This document shows, one piece after another, positions 23,186-32,914 of a stretch of 64,000 nt of DNA. Each line of letters begins with the position of its first letter. The stretch's first letter is position 1. Origin of the DNA: Solimonas terrae (GTDB lineage Bacteria > Pseudomonadota > Gammaproteobacteria > Nevskiales > Nevskiaceae); the NCBI RefSeq assembly GCF_011067135.1, contig NZ_JAAMOW010000008.1, positions 62,001 to 126,000 of the forward strand, in the 5' to 3' direction. Below the pieces are notes generated by a model. That model was not told the DNA's origin. It was given only the letters and a program-made list of their open reading frames with translations, and searched no databases. Both the position numbers and the translations under genes were made by a program.

Positions 23186-23989
23186 ATGAGCCTTAAAGCA
23201 GTCCTGTTTGATGTCGATGGCACCTTGGCGGATACCGAGGCGCTGGGCCATCGTCCCGCTTACAACCGCGCGTTCCGCAATCTCGGTCTGGATTTTCGCT
23301 GGGGACCGAAGCTCTACCGCAAGCTGCTCAAGCAGCCAGGTGGTCGCGAACGGATCAAGCATTACCTTCAGCACTATCAGCCGGAACTCGGTGCCGAAGC
23401 GGCGGAGGTCGACCAGAATCTCGATGCCTGGGTCGCCAAGGTCCACACGCTCAAATCCCACTACTTCAAGCGCTACATGCGGCATGGCCGCGTACCGCTG
23501 CGGCCGGGCATCGCCCGCATCATGCGCGAGGCGCGCAGTTCCGGTATCCGTCTTGCCATCGTCACCAACGCCAGCCTGAAGACGCTGCGGCCGGTCCTGA
23601 AATACAGCATGGGACCTGAGCTCGCGGCGGAAGTGGAAATCATCGCCAGTGGTGAGGAGGTACAGCGCAAGAAGCCGGCGCCCGATCTCTATCAGCTGGC
23701 CATGCGTCGGCTCAATCTCGATGCGTCCGAATGCGTGGCGCTCGAGGATTCCGAGATGGGATTGCGTGCCGCCACGGCCGCCGGACTGTCGGCGGTCGTC
23801 ACGATCAACCGCGATACTCTGGAACAGGACTTCAGTGACGCGGCGCTGGTCGTCAGCAGCCTCGGGGAACCCGGCGCGCCGACGCGCGTGCTGCAGGGCC
23901 ATCTGGCCGGCCTGCCCTGGGTCACGCTCGATACGCTCGGCACGGTATTGGCCGAACGTCACCGTCCGCGCGAGCGTCGCGCCGCCTAG
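23186..23989 (+). CDS. HAD-family phosphatase, CbbY-like
   Basis: Probable sugar-phosphate phosphatase of HAD subfamily IA. 267 residues. Motif I AVLFDVDGTLADTEALGHR supplies the nucleophile Asp10 and the acid/base Asp12. The helical cap contains GGRERIKHYL, motif II is AIVTNAS, and motifs III/IV read KKPAPDLYQLA and ALEDSEMGLRAA. The N-terminal GHRPAYNRAFRNLGLDFRW region resembles CbbY, which hydrolyses xylulose-1,5-bisphosphate in Calvin-cycle bacteria, but no Calvin-cycle genes are visible, so the substrate is open. It stands between gluQ (divergent, 142 bases) and the AGPS-like gene, with no sign of belonging to the latter's operon. A small gap with a promoter candidate separates the two. 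Confidence 0.85.
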   Translation: MSLKAVLFDVDGTLADTEALGHRPAYNRAFRNLGLDFRWGPKLYRKLLKQPGGRERIKHYLQHYQPELGAEAAEVDQNLDAWVAKVHTLKSHYFKRYMRHGRVPLRPGIARIMREARSSGIRLAIVTNASLKTLRPVLKYSMGPELAAEVEIIASGEEVQRKKPAPDLYQLAMRRLNLDASECVALEDSEMGLRAATAAGLSAVVTINRDTLEQDFSDAALVVSSLGEPGAPTRVLQGHLAGLPWVTLDTLGTVLAERHRPRERRAA

Positions 23990-23990
23990 A

Positions 23991-24019
23991 TTCAGCAGCC
24001 GGACGCCGCCGTCTATACT
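23991..24019 (+). promoter_or_regulatory. Candidate promoter of the AGPS-like operon
   Basis: TTCAGC (23991-23996), 17 bases, TATACT (24014-24019). Leader of about 20 bases containing GGGAGCGG before ATG 24046. Confidence 0.5.
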
Positions 24020-24045
24020 CGCCGCTCGTCACGGGAGCGGATCGC

Positions 24046-25638
24046 ATGCGGCGCTGGAACGGGTGGGGCGATGAATCCGATCACTTCGAACTGAGCGACG
24101 ATGCGCGCGACTTCCTGCGCGCCCGCATCGGCGACGGTAGGCCGCCGCACGATGCCACGATCGACGAAGCCCTGCGCGGTGTCGCCGACAGTCGTGTGCA
24201 TGCTGCCGCCCGTTTCGACACCGATCCGCGCCTGCGACTGCTGCATGCGCGTGGTCAGAGCTTCCCCGACTGGGTCGCGATGAAGTCCGGCCGCTTCGGG
24301 CCGGTCGCCGATGCCGTCGCGCGACCGGCGTCGCACGAGGAAGCGGCAGATGCGCTTGCCGAAGCGCAGAAGCTCGGCGCGATCGTGATCCCCTATGGCG
24401 GCGGCACCAGCGTCGTCGGGCACTTGAACGTTCCGGTCGGTGATCGGCCGGTCGTCAACATCTCGTTCGAGCGCATGAACCGTCTGCTCGCTTTCGACGA
24501 GAAGTCGCAGCTGGCCACCTTCGGTGCCGGCACGCCCGGCCCGCAGATCGAGGCGCAGTTGCGCGGCCATGGCGCGCTGCTCGGGCACTTCCCGCAGTCC
24601 TACGAATTCTCGACCATCGGTGGCTGGGTCGTGACGCGTTCTTCCGGTCAGCAGTCGCTACGCTACGGCCGCATCGAAAATCTTTTTGCGTCGGGGCGTC
24701 TGCTGACGCCGCGCGGCGCCTTGCGCATCGGCAGTGCACCGGCGTCGTCGGCCGGCCAGGATCTGCGTGAGGCGGTGCTGGGTTCCGAGGGGCGGCTCGG
24801 TTTGCTGACCGAAGTCACGGCGCGCGTGCGGCGACTGCCGGCGAGCGAGGACTTCCATGCCGTGTTCTTTCCGAGCTGGGAGGCCGGCGTCGAGGCGGCG
24901 CGGGCGATCACCCAGGCCGAAGTGCCCTTGTCGATGCTGCGACTGTCGAACGAGATCGAAACCGAAACGCAGTTGCGGCTCGCCGGCCACACGGAACTGA
25001 TCAAGTGGCTGCAGCGCTATCTCGGCATGCGTGGCATTGCGCAGGGTCAGTGCATGATGGTGATCGGGGCAAGCGGTTCGCTGGGCGCGACGCGACGCAT
25101 GCGACGCGAAGCCCTGGCGATCGCCAAGCTGTTTCACGGCGTCCACGTCGGCAAGGCGATCGGCAAGAGCTGGGCGAAGAACCGTTTTCGCGGACCCTTG
25201 CTGCGCAATGCGCTGTGGGACGCCGGCTACGCCGCCGACACGGTCGAGACTGCGGTGAACTGGCCGCAGGCGACCGCGACCATGCGTGCGATCGAAGCCG
25301 CGGCACGCGAGGTGCTGTATGCCGACAACGAGCGCATGCATGCCTTCACTCATCTGTCGCACGTTTACCGCCAGGGCTGCAGTGTCTATTCGACGTTCGT
25401 GTTCCGCTCGACTGGTGACCCGGACGGCGACATGGAACGCTGGCGGCGCCTGAAGGCGCGCGTGTCGACGGCGATCGTCGAACACGGCGGCACGATCAGT
25501 CACCAGCATGGCGTCGGTGTCGATCACGCGCCTTATCTGATCCACGAGAAAGGCGAACTCGGTCTCGATCTGATGCGGGCAATGGCAAGGGAACTCGATC
25601 CGCAACAGATGATGAATCCGGGCAAGTTGTTCGTCTGA
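24046..25638 (+). CDS. FAD-binding oxidase related to alkyldihydroxyacetonephosphate synthase
   Basis: Flavoprotein of the VAO/PCMH fold. 530 residues. The start MRRWNGWGDE matches the RWNGWG opening of AGPS, the enzyme that swaps the acyl chain of acyl-DHAP for a fatty alcohol in ether lipid synthesis. FAD-binding motifs: IPYGGGTSVVGH and EFSTIGGWVVTRSSGQQSL, then LGSEGRLGLLTEVT. The C-terminal active-site loop reads TISHQHGVGVDHAPYL; human AGPS has three His in a row (SHHHGVG), so the middle one is Gln here. It ends PQQMMNPGKLFV. Downstream are a GlpD-like enzyme (4-base gap) and an FGGY kinase, so the operon plausibly handles glycerol-3-phosphate/DHAP. Ether lipid synthesis is inference; a D-lactate or glycolate dehydrogenase role is a less likely alternative. 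Confidence 0.8.
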   Translation: MRRWNGWGDESDHFELSDDARDFLRARIGDGRPPHDATIDEALRGVADSRVHAAARFDTDPRLRLLHARGQSFPDWVAMKSGRFGPVADAVARPASHEEAADALAEAQKLGAIVIPYGGGTSVVGHLNVPVGDRPVVNISFERMNRLLAFDEKSQLATFGAGTPGPQIEAQLRGHGALLGHFPQSYEFSTIGGWVVTRSSGQQSLRYGRIENLFASGRLLTPRGALRIGSAPASSAGQDLREAVLGSEGRLGLLTEVTARVRRLPASEDFHAVFFPSWEAGVEAARAITQAEVPLSMLRLSNEIETETQLRLAGHTELIKWLQRYLGMRGIAQGQCMMVIGASGSLGATRRMRREALAIAKLFHGVHVGKAIGKSWAKNRFRGPLLRNALWDAGYAADTVETAVNWPQATATMRAIEAAAREVLYADNERMHAFTHLSHVYRQGCSVYSTFVFRSTGDPDGDMERWRRLKARVSTAIVEHGGTISHQHGVGVDHAPYLIHEKGELGLDLMRAMARELDPQQMMNPGKLFV

Positions 25639-25642
25639 GCAC

Positions 25643-27163
25643 ATGCCTGAACGGATCACCCTGCAGCAGCTCGATGATCACTACGATCTGATCGTCATCG
25701 GCGGCGGCATCACCGGTGCCGGCATTTTTCGCGAGGCCGCGCGCCGCGGCGTGCGCGTGCTGCTGGTCGAGGCGGCCGATTTCGCATCCGGCACGTCGTC
25801 GGCGTCGTCGAAACTCGTGCATGGTGGCCTGCGCTATCTGAAGAACGGCGACTGGCGCCTGACCCTGGAGTCGGTGCGGGAACGTCAGCGGCTGCTGCGC
25901 GAAGCCGCCGGTCTGGTCGAGCCGCTGCCGTTCCTGATGCCCATCCATCGTGACCGCAGGCCCGGTCGCTGGCTGATGCAGATCGGCCTGCGTATTTACG
26001 ATGCGATGGCCGGCGCGCGACGCTCGTTCTGGTTGAGCGCGCAACAGGCCGTGGCGCGTGAACCGGTATTGCGGGCCGGCACCTTGCGCGGCGCGATGCT
26101 CTACGAAGATGCGAGCACCGACGATGCGCGGCTGGTGCTGCGTCTGCTGCTTGCCGGCATCGCAGACGGTGGGGTAGCAGTCAACTACGTGTCCGCCGAG
26201 CCCGTCAGCGACAGTGAGCGTGTGCGCGGCGTGCGCCTGCGTGACGACGAGCGCGGCGCGGTGCGCGAGATCGCTGCGCGTCTGGTCATCAATGCGACCG
26301 GCGCCTGGGCGGACCGCCTCGCGAATGCGCCGCCGGGTGCGCCGACGCTGCGACCGCTGCGCGGCAGCCATCTCGTGTTTGCGTCGCGCAGCCTGCCGCT
26401 GGCGCACGCCGTGACCTGGCTGCATCCGCATGACGGCCGGCCGATCTTCGCGCATCCCTGGGAAGGCGCCGTGGTCTACGGCACGACCGATCTCGATCAT
26501 GACGACGAGCTGTCGTCACCGCGGATCACGGCTGCCGAGATCGATTACCTGATGGTCGGGCTGAAGGCACAGTTTCCCGATCTGTCGCTGCGCGCCGGCG
26601 ACGCCTTGTCCAGCTATGCCGGCGTGCGGCCGGTGGTCGCCGGTGGCCACGACGATCCGTCGCGCGAGTCGCGCGAGTCGGCGATGTGGGCGGCCCCGGG
26701 ACTGATCGGCATCACCGGCGGCAAGCTGACGACCTTCCGCGTGACCGCCAATCAGGTGCTGCAGACAGCCGCCGCCGAATTGCCGCAGCTGCTGCAGGGC
26801 CGGGGTGACGGTCCCTTGTTCGAAACCGGTATGGCGCCGGATCGTCTGGGCGGTCGTTACGGCGCGGCGGCGACCGAGATTCGCGCGATGCCGGCCGTGT
26901 TGCAGACGACGCTGGCGGACACGCCGTATCGACTCGCCGAGCTGATCTGGTCCCTGCGCCACGAAGCGATCGTGCATCTCGACGATCTGCTGTTGCGGCG
27001 CACGCGCATCGGTCTGGTCGCCGCCAACGGTGGCGTCGACCTGCTGCCGCTGCTGGCCGAGCCGGCCTGCGTGGCACTTGGCTGGAGCGAAACGCGCTGG
27101 CGGCAGGAATGCGAACGCTATCGCGCGCTCTGGCAACAGCGGCATGCGCCCCCCGCATCATGA
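25643..27163 (+). CDS. glpD: Glycerol-3-phosphate dehydrogenase/oxidase, GlpD-like
   Basis: FAD enzyme that oxidises sn-glycerol-3-phosphate to dihydroxyacetone phosphate at the membrane, passing electrons to quinone. 506 residues. The dinucleotide site is DLIVIGGGITGAGIFREA near the N-terminus, followed by FASGTSSASSKLVHGGLRYL, the GlpD signature. Further conserved parts: VINATGAWADRLAN, RPLRGSHLVF, VYGTTDLDHD, SYAGVRPVV and GITGGKLTTFRVTA. ATG 25643 follows the AGPS-like stop by four bases, and its own stop overlaps the next ATG (ATGA), so the three genes are translationally linked. No glpF or glpK-type neighbours beyond the FGGY kinase are seen. Confidence 0.9.
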   Translation: MPERITLQQLDDHYDLIVIGGGITGAGIFREAARRGVRVLLVEAADFASGTSSASSKLVHGGLRYLKNGDWRLTLESVRERQRLLREAAGLVEPLPFLMPIHRDRRPGRWLMQIGLRIYDAMAGARRSFWLSAQQAVAREPVLRAGTLRGAMLYEDASTDDARLVLRLLLAGIADGGVAVNYVSAEPVSDSERVRGVRLRDDERGAVREIAARLVINATGAWADRLANAPPGAPTLRPLRGSHLVFASRSLPLAHAVTWLHPHDGRPIFAHPWEGAVVYGTTDLDHDDELSSPRITAAEIDYLMVGLKAQFPDLSLRAGDALSSYAGVRPVVAGGHDDPSRESRESAMWAAPGLIGITGGKLTTFRVTANQVLQTAAAELPQLLQGRGDGPLFETGMAPDRLGGRYGAAATEIRAMPAVLQTTLADTPYRLAELIWSLRHEAIVHLDDLLLRRTRIGLVAANGGVDLLPLLAEPACVALGWSETRWRQECERYRALWQQRHAPPAS

Positions 27164-28719
27164 GCCTGCGGACCATCCTCAGTCTCGATGTCGGCACGCA
27201 GAGCGCGCGAGCACTGGTGTTCGATGCCGACGGCAATCTGCTGGCCAAGGCCCAGGAGGTGTTCGCGACCACCTACGAATCGCCGCACCCCGGCTGGGCC
27301 GAGCAGGACCCGGAAGTCTACTGGCGCGCGATCACCAACTGCTGCCAGCAGTTGTGGCGTGACGCTGCGGTCAGCGCGCGCGACATCGCCGCCGTGACGC
27401 TGACCACGCAACGTTCGACGGTCGTCTGCGTCGATGCCGAAGGGCAGGTGCTGCGTCCGGCGATCGTCTGGCTCGATCAGCGCCGCGCCGAGCGGCCGCC
27501 CGATCTGGGTCTGGCCTGGCGCAGTGCATTCCGGCTCGCCGGCGCGCACACCCTGATCTCGCAGGTGCAGCGGGAAGCCGAGGCCAACTGGCTCGCCGAG
27601 CAGCAACCGGAAACCTGGCGCCGGACTGCACGTTTCCTGCTGCTGTCCGGCTGGCTGAGCTGGCGGCTCTGCGGTGCCTATGTCGATTCGGCCGGCGCCC
27701 AGGTCGGCTATCTGCCATTCGATTACAGGCGCCTCGCGTGGGCCGGCCCGCGTGACTTCAAATGGCGGGCACTGGCCGTACGCCGCGAGCAGCTGCCCGA
27801 GTTGGTGGCGCCGTCGCAAACGCTCGGCAGGCTGACGCCGGTAGCCGCCGACTCACTGGGGCTGGCGAGCGGCTTGCCGCTGATCGCCGCCGCCGCCGAC
27901 AAGGCCTGCGAAGTGCTGGGCTCCGGCGCCGTCGAAGCCGATGTCGCACAGCTGAGCTTCGGCACCACGGCGACGATCAACACCACGCAGCCGCGCTACC
28001 TCGAAGTGCAGCGACTGGTGCCCGCCTATCCGGCGGCGCAGCCGCAGGCGTGGAATACGGAAATCCAGATCTATCGCGGGTTCTGGATGGTCAGCTGGTT
28101 CCGCCGCGAGTTCGCGATGCATGAAGAGCGGCTCGCGCGCGAGCGCGGGGTTGCCGTCGAAACCCTGTTCGACGAACTGATCAGGGCCGTGCCACCGGGC
28201 TCGATGGGCCTGACGCTGCAACCGTACTGGTCGCCCGGTGTGCGCATTCCGGGGCCGGAAGCCAAGGGCGCGATCATCGGTTTCGGCGACGTGCACACGC
28301 GCGCGCATCTGTACCGCGCGATTCTCGAAGGCCTGGTCTATGGTCTGCGTGGCGGCTGCGAGCAGATCGAACGCAAGCTCCGACACCCGATCCGCCTGCT
28401 GCGCGTCGCCGGCGGCGGCTCGCAATCCGATGTGGCCATGCAGATCACGGCCGACGTCTTCAAGCGTCCGGCCGAACGACCGTCGATCTACGAAACTTCC
28501 GGCCTGGGGGCGGCAATCAACGCCGCCGTCGGCCTGGGCTGGCACGCGGACCATGCGAGCGCGGTGCAGGCGATGACGCGCGTCGGTCGCCGCTTCGAGC
28601 CGGAGCCGGCGGCGGCGAAAATCTACGACGAGCTTTACCGGGAGGTCTACAGCCGCATGTACGGCCGCCTGCAGCCGCTGTACCGCAGCATCCGCCGCAT
28701 CACCGGCTATCCGGCCTGA
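27160..28719 (+). CDS. FGGY-family carbohydrate kinase
   Basis: ATP-dependent kinase of the glycerol/xylulose kinase family; substrate not certain. 519 residues. The N-terminal phosphate loop is LSLDVGTQSARALVFD, with PGWAEQDPEVYW and TTQRSTVVCVD further on. The catalytic-base region is AIVWLDQRR, and the second ATPase-fold half shows LSFGTTATIN and RVAGGGSQSDVAMQITADV. It pairs with the AGPS-like and GlpD-like genes (ATGA overlap), so a triol such as glycerol is a reasonable guess, but SWFRREFAMHE and other regions differ from GlpK. A tail of about 20 residues is rich in Arg and Tyr. The gene ends 60 bases before the queF stop on the other strand. Confidence 0.85.
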   Translation: MSLRTILSLDVGTQSARALVFDADGNLLAKAQEVFATTYESPHPGWAEQDPEVYWRAITNCCQQLWRDAAVSARDIAAVTLTTQRSTVVCVDAEGQVLRPAIVWLDQRRAERPPDLGLAWRSAFRLAGAHTLISQVQREAEANWLAEQQPETWRRTARFLLLSGWLSWRLCGAYVDSAGAQVGYLPFDYRRLAWAGPRDFKWRALAVRREQLPELVAPSQTLGRLTPVAADSLGLASGLPLIAAAADKACEVLGSGAVEADVAQLSFGTTATINTTQPRYLEVQRLVPAYPAAQPQAWNTEIQIYRGFWMVSWFRREFAMHEERLARERGVAVETLFDELIRAVPPGSMGLTLQPYWSPGVRIPGPEAKGAIIGFGDVHTRAHLYRAILEGLVYGLRGGCEQIERKLRHPIRLLRVAGGGSQSDVAMQITADVFKRPAERPSIYETSGLGAAINAAVGLGWHADHASAVQAMTRVGRRFEPEPAAAKIYDELYREVYSRMYGRLQPLYRSIRRITGYPA

Positions 28720-28762
28720 TGCCGGACGCAGGATCGTTCCGGGTTCCTCGTGGTCGACCGAA

Positions 28763-28783
28763 TCGCGGCTTGCGCCGTTCCTA
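28763..28783 (+). repeat. REP-like half element
   Basis: TCGCGGCTTGCGCCG followed by TTCCTA, matching the left arm of the hairpin at 58521-58542 with small differences. It directly adjoins the queF stop codon. No complementary arm lies nearby. Confidence 0.55.
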
Positions 28784-29206
28784 AGATGGCGTTTGCCCGG
28801 CGCCGGTGGGATCGACGTGCCAGGCCGCTGGCGGCAGTTCGCCGTTCCAGGCTTTCTTGCGATGCTCGACGGTGACGTGCGTGTAGATGCCGCCGCGGAC
28901 GTTGAACACGGCCGTCAGGCGCATGTAGCGCGGCGAAATCGCCTTCACCAGGTCGTCGAGAATCTGGTTGGTCACCGCCTCGTGGAAGCAGCCTTCGTTG
29001 CGGAAGCTCCAGATGTACATCTTCAGCGCCTTGAGTTCGACGCACTTCTTGTCGGCGACGTATTCCAGATAGAGCGTGCCGAAATCGGGCTGGCCGGTCA
29101 TCGGGCACAGACAGGTGAATTCCGGGATGCGCATGCGGATGCAGAAATCGCGTTGCGGCGCCGGATTCGGGAAGGTTTCCAGCGTCTTGCTGGGTTGGCT
29201 CGGCAT
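28781..29206 (-). CDS. queF: NADPH-dependent 7-cyano-7-deazaguanine reductase QueF (short type)
   Basis: Reduces preQ0 to preQ1 in queuosine synthesis. 141 residues, the unimodular (Bacillus-type) form rather than the 280-residue E. coli form. Catalytic Cys34 and Asp41 lie in [18 protein letters not shown], the substrate-binding Glu/His region in [11 protein letters not shown], and the C-terminal strand in [17 protein letters not shown] 29206 is used; an upstream TTG at 29230 would add eight residues and cannot be excluded. It stands alone, between the FGGY kinase and smc. Together with gluQ it indicates that the organism makes and further modifies queuosine. Confidence 0.92.
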   Translation of the reverse strand: MPSQPSKTLETFPNPAPQRDFCIRMRIPEFTCLCPMTGQPDFGTLYLEYVADKKCVELKALKMYIWSFRNEGCFHEAVTNQILDDLVKAISPRYMRLTAVFNVRGGIYTHVTVEHRKKAWNGELPPAAWHVDPTGAGQTPS

Positions 29207-29386
29207 GAGGGAAACTCGGCTTGATGTCAAGGGCGATGCGCAGCACCAGGCTGGGCACGAAAGCGCTGTCGCAGCGGGGCGCTTAATTTACACTAGCGGC
29301 CATCAGAAGCCGTCCGCACGGCCGCAATACCACCGAATAAATAAGGCGAGCGCCGACCCCGGGTCGGCCCAGAGATCTCTAAACGC

Positions 29387-32300
29387 ATGCGACTTTCGGG
29401 CATCAAACTCGCCGGGTTCAAATCCTTCGTGGACCCGACGCATCTGCCATTGCCGTCGAACCTGACCGGTGTGGTCGGACCGAACGGCTGCGGCAAATCG
29501 AACGTGATCGATGCGGTGCGCTGGGTGCTGGGCGAAACCAGCATGAAGAACCTGCGCTCGGCCGACGCCGAAGACGTGATCTTCAATGGCTCGAAAACGC
29601 GCAAGCCGGTGGGCCGCGCCTCGGTCGAACTGATCTTCGACAATTCCGACGGCCAGATCGCCGGTCCGTTTGCCGCCTACGCGGAAATTTCCGTGCGCCG
29701 CGAACTGATGCGCGACGGCAATTCGCAGTACTACCTGAACAGCCGCAAGTGCCTGAAGCGCGACGTCACGGACCTGTTCCTCGGCACCGGCCTTGGCGGC
29801 AAGAACCAGTACGCGATCATCGAGCAGGGCATGGTCTCGCGCATGATCGAAGCCAAGCCCGAAGAGCTGCGTCAGTGGCTGGAAGAGGCCGCCGGCATTT
29901 CCAAATACAAGGACCGCCGCCGCGAGACCGAGTCGCGCATCAAGCAGACGCGCGAGAATCTGGCGCGACTCAACGATCTGCGTTCGGAAATCCAGCAACG
30001 CCTTGAAGTGCTGACCAAGCAGGCCGCGAACGCCGAGAAGTATCGCGATCTGAAAACGCAGGAACGTCAGTTGCGAGCGGAAATCCTCGCGCTGCGCATG
30101 CGTCAGTTCGAGGATCAGGGCCGCGGCCACGAAGGCGCGATCAGCGAGTTCGAGCAGGCGCTCGAAGCGGCGCGCACGCGCGTCCATCACAGCGGCGAGG
30201 CGCGTGTCGCCGCCGAGATCGAACAGCGCGCGCAGGCGCAGAAGCTCGGCGACGAGCAGAGCAAGGTCTACGAGGCCGAAGCGGTGCTCGCGCGTCAGGA
30301 GCAGAGCCTGCAGCACGCGCGCGAGCTGCAGCAGCTCAAGGTTCGCGAACTGGACCAGATCAATCGCCAGCTCGGCGAACTCGAAGCGCGCGAACGCCGC
30401 GAGCGTCAGCGTCTCGAAGAGGCTGCGCAGCAGCTGGCCGAGCTCGAGCAGCAGGCCCTGTCGGCCGAGGAACACGAGGCCGCCGCGCAGTCGACGCTGA
30501 TCGAGAGCGAAGACGACGCACAGGCCGAACAGCGGCGCTGGGACAGCTTCCAGCAGGACGCCGAAACGCCGCTGACGCAGACCGAAGCCGAGCGGGTGCG
30601 CGTGCAGCAGCTGGAGCGTGCGCGCTTCCAGGGTGAAGAGCGCCTGAAGCGGCTCGAAGCCGAGTTCGGCGCACTCAATATCGCACCGGTGCAGAACAGC
30701 CTGAACGAGGCCGACGCCGAGCTGGCCTCGCTGGCCGATGAGCTGCAGCAGGCCGAAGCGCGCTTGCAGGCGATGGACGAAGAGCTGCAGCAACTGCGTG
30801 ACCAGCGCGCGGCAGCGGAAACGGCGCTGCACGAAACCCGGCAGTCCCTGCAGCTGGCGCGCGGCCGCATGGCCTCGCTGGAAACGCTGCAGCAGGCGGC
30901 GCTGCGTCAGGACGATGCCGAGCTGAATCAATGGCTGCGCCAGCAGGCGTTGAGCGAAGCGCCGCGGCTGGCCAGTGCGCTGCAGGTCGAAAGCGGCTGG
31001 GAAGGCGCCGTCGAGCAGGTGCTCGAAGGGCTGCTGCAGGCGCCGTTGTTCGGCGATTTCGAATCGCGATTGCGCCAGGTGCCGGCCGGACCGAAGGCCG
31101 GCATCGCCTTGCTCAGTGCGCAGCAGGGGCAGGGCGGCAGCGGTCTGGCCGCCAAGGTCACCGGTCCGCAGGCCGTGCTCGACTGGCTGTCCGGCATCCG
31201 TGTCGCCGACAGCGCAGCCGAAGCCGAGACGATGGCCGCGCAACTCGCGCCCGGCGAGTCGGTGATCACCGCGGACGGACTCTGGCGCGGCCGTCACTGG
31301 CTGCGCTATGCCAAGCGCGGCGAGGACGGCAACAGCGGCGTCATCGCCCGTGGCCAGCTGCTCAAGCAGCTCAGGGTGCAGGTCGAGGAACAGCAGCAGC
31401 AGGTGCTCGATCGCGAACAGGTGCTCGGCGAGCTGCGCGCCCGCACCCACGCGATGGAGCAGGAGCGTCGCGATCTGGCATCGAAGTTCGACCAGCTGCG
31501 CCATCGTCAGGCGCAGAAGCTGGCGTTCCGTCAGGCGCAGGCCGTGCGTCTCGAACAGATGCAGTCGCGCGCGCATAACTTGAGCCAGGAAATCGAAGGC
31601 CTGCGCGAAGCGCGCGAGCAGCAGACCCAGGAACTCGACGAATCGCGCACGCGCCTGCTGTCGCTGGAGCAGATCGCCCAGGAACTGCGTGACAAGCGCG
31701 CCGAAATGCAGCAGAGCCTGCAGCGCAAGCGCGATCTGGTGGTGCGTGCCCGCATGGCCTTGCAACAGTCACAGCAGGCTCGCGGCCAGCTGCAGGTCAA
31801 TCTCGCGGGCCGGCGCAGTGCGCAGACCGCGCTGGAGCAGTCGCTGAAGGAGCTTGCCGCGACACGCCAGACCCTGTCGTCACGCAAGGGTGAAGAAGAG
31901 GAAAAGGCGGCCGAACTCAACGAGCCGTTGGTCAATCACGCCGAGCACGTCGAGCAGGCACGCGTCCAGGTCGGTATCGCCCGCGAGCAGATGCGTGCGC
32001 TGCGCGAAGCCGCAGAAGCGGTCGAGACGGCCTTGCAGCAGGCGATTGCGGCCGCGCGTGCCGCCGAGTCCGACAAGGACGCGGCCGTCGAGAAACTGCA
32101 GCAGGCGCGTCTCGAGTTCGAGAACCTGCGCGCGCATCGTGAAAGTCTGGAAGAACAGATTGCCGAGACCGGTTTCGAGCGCGCCGCCCTGTTCGAAGGC
32201 CTGGACCCGGCGGCGTCACTCGTGGACTGGGAAGAAAAGCTGGCGAGCGCGATGCGGCGCATCGAGCGACTCGGCGCGATCAATCTCGCCGCCATCCAGG

Positions 32301-32914
32301 AACTCGAAGAGGCACAGGCGCGGGAAACCTATCTCGGCGAGCAGCATGCCGACCTGCATGGTGCGCTCGAAACCCTGGAGGAGGCGATCCGCAAGATCGA
32401 CGCCGAAACCAAAGAGCTCTTCAAGCAGACCTTCGACAAGGTCGACACGGTGTTCCGCGACCGCTTCCCGAAGCTGTTCGGCGGCGGCGAGGCGTATCTG
32501 GAACTGACCGGCGACAACATGCTCGAAACCGGCGTGCGCGTGATGGCACGTCCGCCGGGCAAGCGCAATTCGACGATCCATCTGCTGTCCGGTGGCGAGA
32601 AGGCGATGACGGCGGCGGCGCTGCTGCTGGCGCTGTTCCAGCTGAATCCGGCGCCGTTCTGCCTGATGGACGAAGTCGATGCGCCGCTCGACGATGCCAA
32701 TGTCGGCCGTTTCTGCGAGGTCGTGCGCGAGATGTCGCAGAACGTGCAGTTCATTATCATCACGCACAATAAAATCACGATGGAGCTGGCTCAGCAGCTG
32801 CACGGCGTGACCATGCAGGAACCGGGCGTGTCCCGGCTCGTCAGCGTGGACATCGAGCAGGCGGTCGAGCTGACGACACAGACCGACGATCAACGGTCAG
32901 GAACGGGGACATGA
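29387..32914 (+). CDS. smc: Chromosome segregation protein SMC
   Basis: ATPase of the SMC-ScpAB condensin that compacts and organises the chromosome. 1175 residues, full length. The Walker A site GPNGCGKSN is at residues 31-39. Coiled coils run from about residue 165 to 500 and 660 to 1000 with a hinge between (about 500-650). The C-terminal head has the ABC signature LLSGGEKAMTAAAL and Walker B PFCLMDEVDAPLDD. It overlaps zipA by ATGA. The partners scpA and scpB lie at 44.4-46.1 kb in the same window. A TACACT hexamer at 29289-29294 may be its -10, but no clear -35 was found. Confidence 0.97.
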   Translation: MRLSGIKLAGFKSFVDPTHLPLPSNLTGVVGPNGCGKSNVIDAVRWVLGETSMKNLRSADAEDVIFNGSKTRKPVGRASVELIFDNSDGQIAGPFAAYAEISVRRELMRDGNSQYYLNSRKCLKRDVTDLFLGTGLGGKNQYAIIEQGMVSRMIEAKPEELRQWLEEAAGISKYKDRRRETESRIKQTRENLARLNDLRSEIQQRLEVLTKQAANAEKYRDLKTQERQLRAEILALRMRQFEDQGRGHEGAISEFEQALEAARTRVHHSGEARVAAEIEQRAQAQKLGDEQSKVYEAEAVLARQEQSLQHARELQQLKVRELDQINRQLGELEARERRERQRLEEAAQQLAELEQQALSAEEHEAAAQSTLIESEDDAQAEQRRWDSFQQDAETPLTQTEAERVRVQQLERARFQGEERLKRLEAEFGALNIAPVQNSLNEADAELASLADELQQAEARLQAMDEELQQLRDQRAAAETALHETRQSLQLARGRMASLETLQQAALRQDDAELNQWLRQQALSEAPRLASALQVESGWEGAVEQVLEGLLQAPLFGDFESRLRQVPAGPKAGIALLSAQQGQGGSGLAAKVTGPQAVLDWLSGIRVADSAAEAETMAAQLAPGESVITADGLWRGRHWLRYAKRGEDGNSGVIARGQLLKQLRVQVEEQQQQVLDREQVLGELRARTHAMEQERRDLASKFDQLRHRQAQKLAFRQAQAVRLEQMQSRAHNLSQEIEGLREAREQQTQELDESRTRLLSLEQIAQELRDKRAEMQQSLQRKRDLVVRARMALQQSQQARGQLQVNLAGRRSAQTALEQSLKELAATRQTLSSRKGEEEEKAAELNEPLVNHAEHVEQARVQVGIAREQMRALREAAEAVETALQQAIAAARAAESDKDAAVEKLQQARLEFENLRAHRESLEEQIAETGFERAALFEGLDPAASLVDWEEKLASAMRRIERLGAINLAAIQELEEAQARETYLGEQHADLHGALETLEEAIRKIDAETKELFKQTFDKVDTVFRDRFPKLFGGGEAYLELTGDNMLETGVRVMARPPGKRNSTIHLLSGGEKAMTAAALLLALFQLNPAPFCLMDEVDAPLDDANVGRFCEVVREMSQNVQFIIITHNKITMELAQQLHGVTMQEPGVSRLVSVDIEQAVELTTQTDDQRSGTGT

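Noticed and set aside
26660-26680. Short tandem CGCGAGTCG repeat in glpD
   Set aside because: Only two units coding for RES-RES; ordinary coding variation.
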